A stretch of 64,000 nt of DNA from Brachypodium distachyon (taxonomy: Eukaryota; Streptophyta; Magnoliopsida; Poales; Poaceae), in assembly GCF_000005505.3 (NCBI RefSeq), contig NC_016131.3, positions 9,259,501-9,323,500 of the forward strand, in the 5' to 3' direction. The first letter of the stretch is position 1. Every line of letters begins with the position of its first letter. This document shows positions 58,938 through 64,000 of the stretch, piece by piece. The notes under the pieces are model-generated. The model was not told the origin of the DNA. It saw only the letters and a list, made by a program, of their open reading frames with translations, and did not search any database. The position numbers and the translations under genes were made by a program.

Positions 58938-60767
58938 ATGGTGTCCGCCGCCGGCGGCCAAAAAGTGGCGACGATGCAGTTCGCGTCGCACGTCCTGCGG
59001 GGCCGCTGGTTCATGTTCTTCGCGTCGATCCTGATCATGGCGGCGGCGGGGGGCACGTACATCTTCGGCATCTACTCCAAGGCGATCAAGACGTCGCTGG
59101 GTTACGACCAGCAGACGCTCAACACGCTGAGCTTCTTCAAGGACGTGGGCGCCAACGTGGGCATCCTGCCGGGGCTCATCAACGAGGTGACCCCGCCGTG
59201 GGTGGTGCTTGCCTGCGGCGCCGGGATGAACCTGGCCGGTTACCTGATGATCTACCTCTCCGTGTCCGGCCGCACGGCGCGCCCGCCCGTGTGGCTCATG
59301 TGCGTGTACATCGCCGTGGGCGCCAACTCGCAGTCCTTCGCCAACACGGGCGCGCTGGTGACCGCGGTCAAGAACTTCCCGGAGGACCGCGGGGTCGTGC
59401 TGGGCCTGCTCAAGGGCTTCGTGGGCCTCAGCGGGGCCATCTTCACGCAGCTCTACCGCGCCATCTACGGCGCCGGGGACGACGGCGCGTCCCTGGTGCT
59501 GCTCATGGCGTGGCTCCCCGCCGCCATCTCGCTGGTCTTCATCCCGACCATCCGTATCATGCCGCGCGCGTTGGGGAGGAGCCAGGAGGCGAGCGGAAGG
59601 GAGCGGAAGGCCTTCTTCTACTTCCTCTACGCGTCCATCGTGCTCGCCGTGTACCTCCTGGTGATGAACGTGGTGGAGCTGGAGGTGCCCGGGTTCCCCA
59701 AGCCCGCCTTCTACGTCACGGCCACCGTGCTCCTCCTGTTAATCTTCTTCCCGCTCGTCATCGTCGTCCAGCAAGAGCTCAAGACTTACCTCCAGCCGCC
59801 GACGCCGACCCCAGTTAATCTGACCATCACCGTGGACAACGACCCCAAGACGCCGGTAGAACCGGCGCCGGCAGAGTCGTCGACGTCGGCCTCGTGCTTC
59901 CAGGACGTGCTACGGCCGCCGGCAAGAGGGGAGGACTACACGATCCTGCAGGCGCTCTTCAGCGTGGACATGCTGGTGCTGTTCGTGGCCACCATCTGCG
60001 GCGTGGGGGGCACGCTGACGGCCATCGACAACATGGGCCAGATCGGGCAGTCGCTGGGCTACCCGCAGCGGAGCATCTCCACCTTCGTGTCCCTCGTCAG
60101 CATCTGGAACTACGCGGGGCGGGTGGTGGCCGGGTTCGCGTCAGAGTACGTGCTGGCACGCTACAAGATGCCCCGGCCGCTGGCGCTCACGTTGGTGCTC
60201 CTCCTGGCCTGCGTGGGCCACCTCCTCATCGCCGTGGGCGTCAGCAACGGGCTCTACGCGGCGTCGGTCATCCTGGGGTTCTGCTTCGGGGCGCAGTGGC
60301 CGCTGCTCTTCGCCATCATCTCCGAGGTGTTCGGGCTCAAGTACTACAGCACGCTCTACAACTTCGGCGCCGTGGCCAGCCCCGTCGGGTCCTACATCCT
60401 CAACGTCCGGATCGCCGGAAGGTTCTACGACAGGGAGGCGCTGCGGCAGGGAGGGAAGAGGGGCAAGGACCTGACGTGTATCGGGGTGCGGTGCTTCAGG
60501 GAGTCCTTCTACATCATCGCCGCCGTGACGCTGCTCGGCGCAGGGGTGTCGCTGCTGCTTGCGTGGAGGACCAGGGAATTCTACAGGGGCGACCTCTACG
60601 GCAAGTTCAAGGAGGTCGGCATGGTTGGAGTAGTGGAAGGGACGCAGCAAGCAGCGACGCCCGGCAGTGCTGCTGGCGTCACGACGACGACCAAGGATGC
60701 TACTTCTGGTAGTACGGGTGAGGCCCTCGACGCCAATAGCAGTAAGATTGATTCGACCAAAGAGTGA
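58938..60767 (+). CDS. Nodulin-like / major facilitator superfamily membrane protein
   Basis: A 609-residue single-exon protein, a normal length for the family. The N-terminal half is a Nodulin-like domain (RGRWFMFFASILIMAAAGGT, YIFGIYSKAIKTSLGYDQQT, FFKDVGANVGILPGL), with about six membrane helices to residue ~205. A hydrophilic central loop (about 275-320, Pro/Thr-rich) precedes the second half (DMLVLFVATICGVGGTLTAI, DNMGQIGQSLGYP, SIWNYAGRVVAGFASE), with about six more helices. The tail is polar. Plant relatives are related to NFD4 and oxalate/formate-type transporters; most have no known substrate and act in plasma or organelle membranes. A TATA box lies 125 bp upstream. Strongly GC-biased coding with no stop or frame problem. 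Substrate and membrane cannot be told from sequence. Confidence 0.92.
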   Translation: MVSAAGGQKVATMQFASHVLRGRWFMFFASILIMAAAGGTYIFGIYSKAIKTSLGYDQQTLNTLSFFKDVGANVGILPGLINEVTPPWVVLACGAGMNLAGYLMIYLSVSGRTARPPVWLMCVYIAVGANSQSFANTGALVTAVKNFPEDRGVVLGLLKGFVGLSGAIFTQLYRAIYGAGDDGASLVLLMAWLPAAISLVFIPTIRIMPRALGRSQEASGRERKAFFYFLYASIVLAVYLLVMNVVELEVPGFPKPAFYVTATVLLLLIFFPLVIVVQQELKTYLQPPTPTPVNLTITVDNDPKTPVEPAPAESSTSASCFQDVLRPPARGEDYTILQALFSVDMLVLFVATICGVGGTLTAIDNMGQIGQSLGYPQRSISTFVSLVSIWNYAGRVVAGFASEYVLARYKMPRPLALTLVLLLACVGHLLIAVGVSNGLYAASVILGFCFGAQWPLLFAIISEVFGLKYYSTLYNFGAVASPVGSYILNVRIAGRFYDREALRQGGKRGKDLTCIGVRCFRESFYIIAAVTLLGAGVSLLLAWRTREFYRGDLYGKFKEVGMVGVVEGTQQAATPGSAAGVTTTTKDATSGSTGEALDANSSKIDSTKE

Positions 60768-62134
60768 GATCCCAGATCAGTACTGGAAAACAAGGGTTAA
60801 ATCATACGTATATGTGCCAATGTGTGTCATTTGTCGCGTAGCAGCATATATCGATCGATGTTTGCTAGAGCGTAGTGTGTACATGTAAATTGTGATACAC
60901 TGATGTCATCAACCTGTGAGGCCGTGACACGTACGTGCTGATAAGTAGCGAAACCCACGTATCAACGGCACAAATAGCTAGCCAGTGGAATGTATATATA
61001 GGGCGAAACTATATATGTGGAGTGTCAGGCAGTTCTCATGCTTAATTTCACCCGGACGAAGAGAGAACCAGAAGCTGGTTTCTAGCCTTTCTCCGAGGTA
61101 TTGTAAACACAAACACTGGTTAAAAAGACCGGCTAAGCTTTCGCGACCAGTCAGACTAGAAAGGGCCGTGCCACGTGTGGTTCTTGGATGGCTAGATAGC
61201 GGCAGGCAGTAAACAGCATGCATGCGTGGTGTGGCAAGGTTTGCCGTAATTTATGGCTCTACGCCCACAGCTGACATCGACGTACAAAGCAAAAAGAAAA
61301 AAGTGCCTAGGCCTCGCGGGCATGAATTTTAAAAAAAATCTTAAATCTTATTATCTTGGTCGAGGTAGGAGACATATCTAAGGCTCTCCACACTCATCCC
61401 TCTACATCATTCGTTCCGAAATTTAAAGCACAAAATTGATCCGATGACTAAACAATCAGTGGATTGATCCTGACTAAAATTCAGCCGACTTGTGCATAGC
61501 AAAACCGAAAAAAGATATTATATGAAACTGATCTACGTACTGCATTTCAATGTTCAGCTTTAAAAATAAAATAAGCCAAAAAGGCAAAATACTATTTGGT
61601 CTTTTTTTACTTTTCTTATAGAATCAATTTATCATGCACTCAATCTTCATCCAATCTGTTTAGCCCGAATGATTACCTTAAAATTGTTTGGCTAGAAAAG
61701 AAAAAAATGTTCTCAGTAACTATAATCAAAATGCATAAGTATCTCGTGAACTTTTAATTCCACCCATTAGATCTGAAATAAACGGATAATATGAAAGGTG
61801 AAGATATACTCCTTATACTTTTTTTCCTGGAACGCGTGATTTTGAGCGTAAGATTCAGAAACGCCGGGATGTATGGGATCCCCGACTGGAGGCTCGTTTG
61901 GTTTTGAGCGGAAATCTCGTCATAATTCAGACGATGTACATGGCAACCAACCAACGTCGATCTGGGAGTTGTATTTGACTCCCTCTAACGGTTGATTTAC
62001 GAAATTTAACGGTGCTCCGATGTAAAGTCTCTGCCGCATCCAATTCGCTCAAGGCTCCTCCTCGATCAGCTTCCGTCTCCACGAACCCTAGTGGCCTAGT
62101 CCTCTTTCCCCCACGATTCAAAGCCGCGGGAGAC
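60768..62134. other. Intergenic, nothing recognised
   Basis: AT-rich spacer between two plus-strand genes. No TATA box is evident upstream of the RRM gene; its leader region (62000-62134) is moderately GC-rich. Confidence 0.5.
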
Positions 62135-63137
62135 ATGGCCGGGAAGGAGGAGAGCCAGATCTTCGTGGGCGGCCTGTCGTGGTGTACCACCGAGCGCACG
62201 GTCGAGGGCGCCTTCCGCCGCTTCGGCAAGATCGTCCACGTTCAGGTGCTGTACTGTCCTTATTTGTGTGGTTTGCGATGCTTCATTTGTGCGATCGGTC
62301 GTTATACATGGGTTATCTGCATGTTTCGTTGTAAGTCGGCGATTGCATTTCCCATTTCTGGATCGTCGCTGGCTGAACCCTGTTCAATTCACCGTTAAAA
62401 ACATAAAGTTGACTAATTGCAAAAGAAAAGCAAGCCCCTTAGTTTCAGGTTACAGTGTACTACTACCTGCTATCTTCGCTACAGACTTTGCAGGTTGCAG
62501 CTGCGTGACTGTTTCCGTGTTTTTCTTTTTCTTTTTCTTTTTCCTTAGAAAAAGTACAAGTTTTCCGGGTGTGCCAAACCACTTTGAAGTTTGAATTAAG
62601 TCGTCACACTCTACAGATTCAGATAAAATATTACTACTTGGAAATTGGAATGCCACATTTTTACGCATGTAGACACGACCGAGTTCCTCTGTTTTTTTTT
62701 TCTTTCAGATTGTCATGTTCCCCGATATTGACACTGAGTATTAATTTCTCGATGTACGTCCGCAGGTCATCACCGAGAGACACACGGGCCGCAGCAGGGG
62801 CTTTGGCTTCGTGATCTTCTCCGATCCGCGGGCAGCAATCGACGCCATCATGTGGATGCACAACCAGGAGCTGGATGGCCACACCATTACGGTGTTCTGG
62901 GCTAACCCGAAGGTTGATAATGCTGACGGCGGACGAGATGGTTATTGTGGAAGCGGTAGAGCCGCCGGCTTCGGCGGTGGCTGCTGCTTCGCGTGTGGCC
63001 GCCCTGGCCATTGGGCTCCCGACTGCCCCGACGCCGGCCGCTGTTCCGGGCGGTTCTCTTCAGATTTCACCGTTCGTGGCGGCTTCTTCTTCGAGGGGAA
63101 GCCGTTTCTCCGGAGTTCGATATGCCTCGGGTGGTGA
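62135..63137 (+). CDS. RRM plus CCHC zinc-knuckle RNA-binding protein (RZ-1-like), tail out of frame
   Basis: Exon 1 is 62135-62245 and exon 2 starts at 62766 after a 520-bp GT-AG intron in phase 0. The frame runs to a stop at 63135-63137, 160 residues. The RRM has RNP2 IFVGGL and RNP1 RGFGFVIF; a CCHC knuckle follows (CFACGRPGHWAPDC, spacing 2-4-4). This order matches plant RZ-1 proteins, nuclear RNA-binding factors in splicing and cold response, which normally end in an Arg/Gly/Asp-rich tail. Here the annotated frame ends in SSICLGW, while the next frame carries the expected tail (RFSGVRYASGGDRVGHGSRG onward) to 63330. One extra base in the TTC run at 63083-63091 would explain this; without it the protein is 224 residues. 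RNA binding should survive; tail-dependent partner binding may not. Confidence 0.8.
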
Positions 63138-63330
63138 TCGTGTTGGCCACGGGTCCAGAGGTCCAGATGGACGTGGGTACGATGGGGATCTGCGTGGGAG
63201 AAGCTGCGAGAGGGGCAGGGTGCGTGGCTTCGGCGGCGGTCATGGCAGGAGCGCCTCGAGGGGGAGTGGGCACGGGAGGTGTGGAAGGAGGAGACACGGA
63301 AGGCGTCTCGAGGGGCGGCAGAGGCTGTGA

Positions 63331-64000
63331 CAGGGAGCAGATTGTCACGACGACGGTGAGGTTTTCACGTGTCATCGTGTAGGTCCATGCAAGTGAGTCT
63401 CACGTGACATGGCCGGCACGCTTATAAATCCATGCGAATGGTTTGTTAAAACTTTTTCTTGGTGCCAACGGTTATAAATCCATCGCACTCGTTAAATTTT
63501 AGGCTAAAACTTTTTCTATTTCCTGCCAATGGTTTGTTAAAACATGATGGAACCTTCTTGTCTGTAACACCAATGTTCTGGCTGTTTGGAGATGTTTGGA
63601 TGGCGTCTTGACGCTGAATCGCCTGGCTGGAGCGATGCCGGAGGCCCGGAGTAGCATGCGCATCTTGGTTGCTGCCTGTAAAATTATCTAGCTAGCCTGG
63701 CCTTAAAATCCATCGCGTAGTTAGCCGGAGCTCAGGCCTCCAAAATCGATCGCCTGACGCTAACCAACCAAGCACATCAATAAATAGTCACTTCGGTAGT
63801 TTTTTTAGCTCTAAGGCTCGGGCTCCGACCAAACAAAAAATATCAACCAAGCCTGGCCAGGCATAGAACTCTAGGATTCACATCCTATCAGGCAAGTAAT
63901 TTTCTCAGGCATATCTCTGAGGTCACCAACCAAACGACCTCTCTTGGTGCATATAATTAGTTTATTCTCGGTAACAACTGTAGCAGCTTATCTTTGCATA
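63331..64000. other. 3' flank and intergenic, nothing recognised
   Basis: Local duplications of GGTTATAAATCCAT and AAAACTTTTTCT occur at 63420-63540. CCAACCAAGC-type words near 63760-63935 suggest a worn MITE, but no ends could be set. Confidence 0.4.

Noticed and set aside
59198..60712. Long alternative frames within the transporter gene
   Set aside because: Arg/Pro/Ala-rich shadow frames of a GC-rich exon with no domain.
63700..63960. Possible MITE with CCAACCAAAC-type ends at the right edge
   Set aside because: Neither terminal repeats nor a target duplication could be paired; the window may cut it.

Overview
This is nuclear DNA from a grass. The gene families (BAHD acyltransferase, DUF26 receptor kinases, MEL1/AGO5-type Argonaute, DUF674), the GC-rich coding exons, the many Stowaway MITEs ending in CTCCCTCCGT, and a BARE/Angela-like LTR all point to a Pooideae grass (Brachypodium or Triticeae-like). 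No species can be fixed by reading alone. All calls come from reading the sequence; no database search was run.

Layout: 1-2960 is a decayed CACTA-type element. A secreted PR-1 protein lies at 4601-5116 (+). A BAHD acyltransferase resembling grass agmatine/tryptamine hydroxycinnamoyltransferases lies at 8141-9532 (-). From 9.7 to 15.5 kb there are MITEs and tandem repeats, including four copies of a ~180-bp unit. A cysteine-rich receptor-like kinase (CRK) family occupies 15.5-41.1 kb: an intact minus-strand copy (16030-18977), an intact plus-strand copy (28723-31567), a plus-strand copy with a premature stop (37841-40699), and a remnant of a fourth tail (15497-15633). The first and third are arms of a ~3.6-kb inverted duplication. 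Between the CRKs lie a Helitron pair, a broken Copia element with a solo LTR nested in it, a poly(A)-binding-protein fragment split by an insertion, and LINE relics.

Further right are a two-exon DUF674 gene (43313-45051, +), a 22-exon AGO5/MEL1-clade Argonaute with two lesions (47015-53502, +), a MITE-rich spacer, a single-exon nodulin-like/MFS transporter (58938-60767, +), and a two-exon RRM plus CCHC-knuckle RNA-binding protein (62135-63137, +) whose RG-rich tail has gone out of frame.

PR-1, the BAHD enzyme and the CRKs are families usually linked to pathogen response. W-box cores sit in the PR-1 and two CRK promoters. Nothing shows that the genes form one pathway; the neighbourhood is better described as defence-type genes in a transposon-rich, rearranging region. 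The most informative points are genetic breaks that could be spliced around: the CRK stop codon ends in an AG that could serve as an in-frame acceptor, and the Argonaute frameshift lies just before an in-frame cryptic acceptor.
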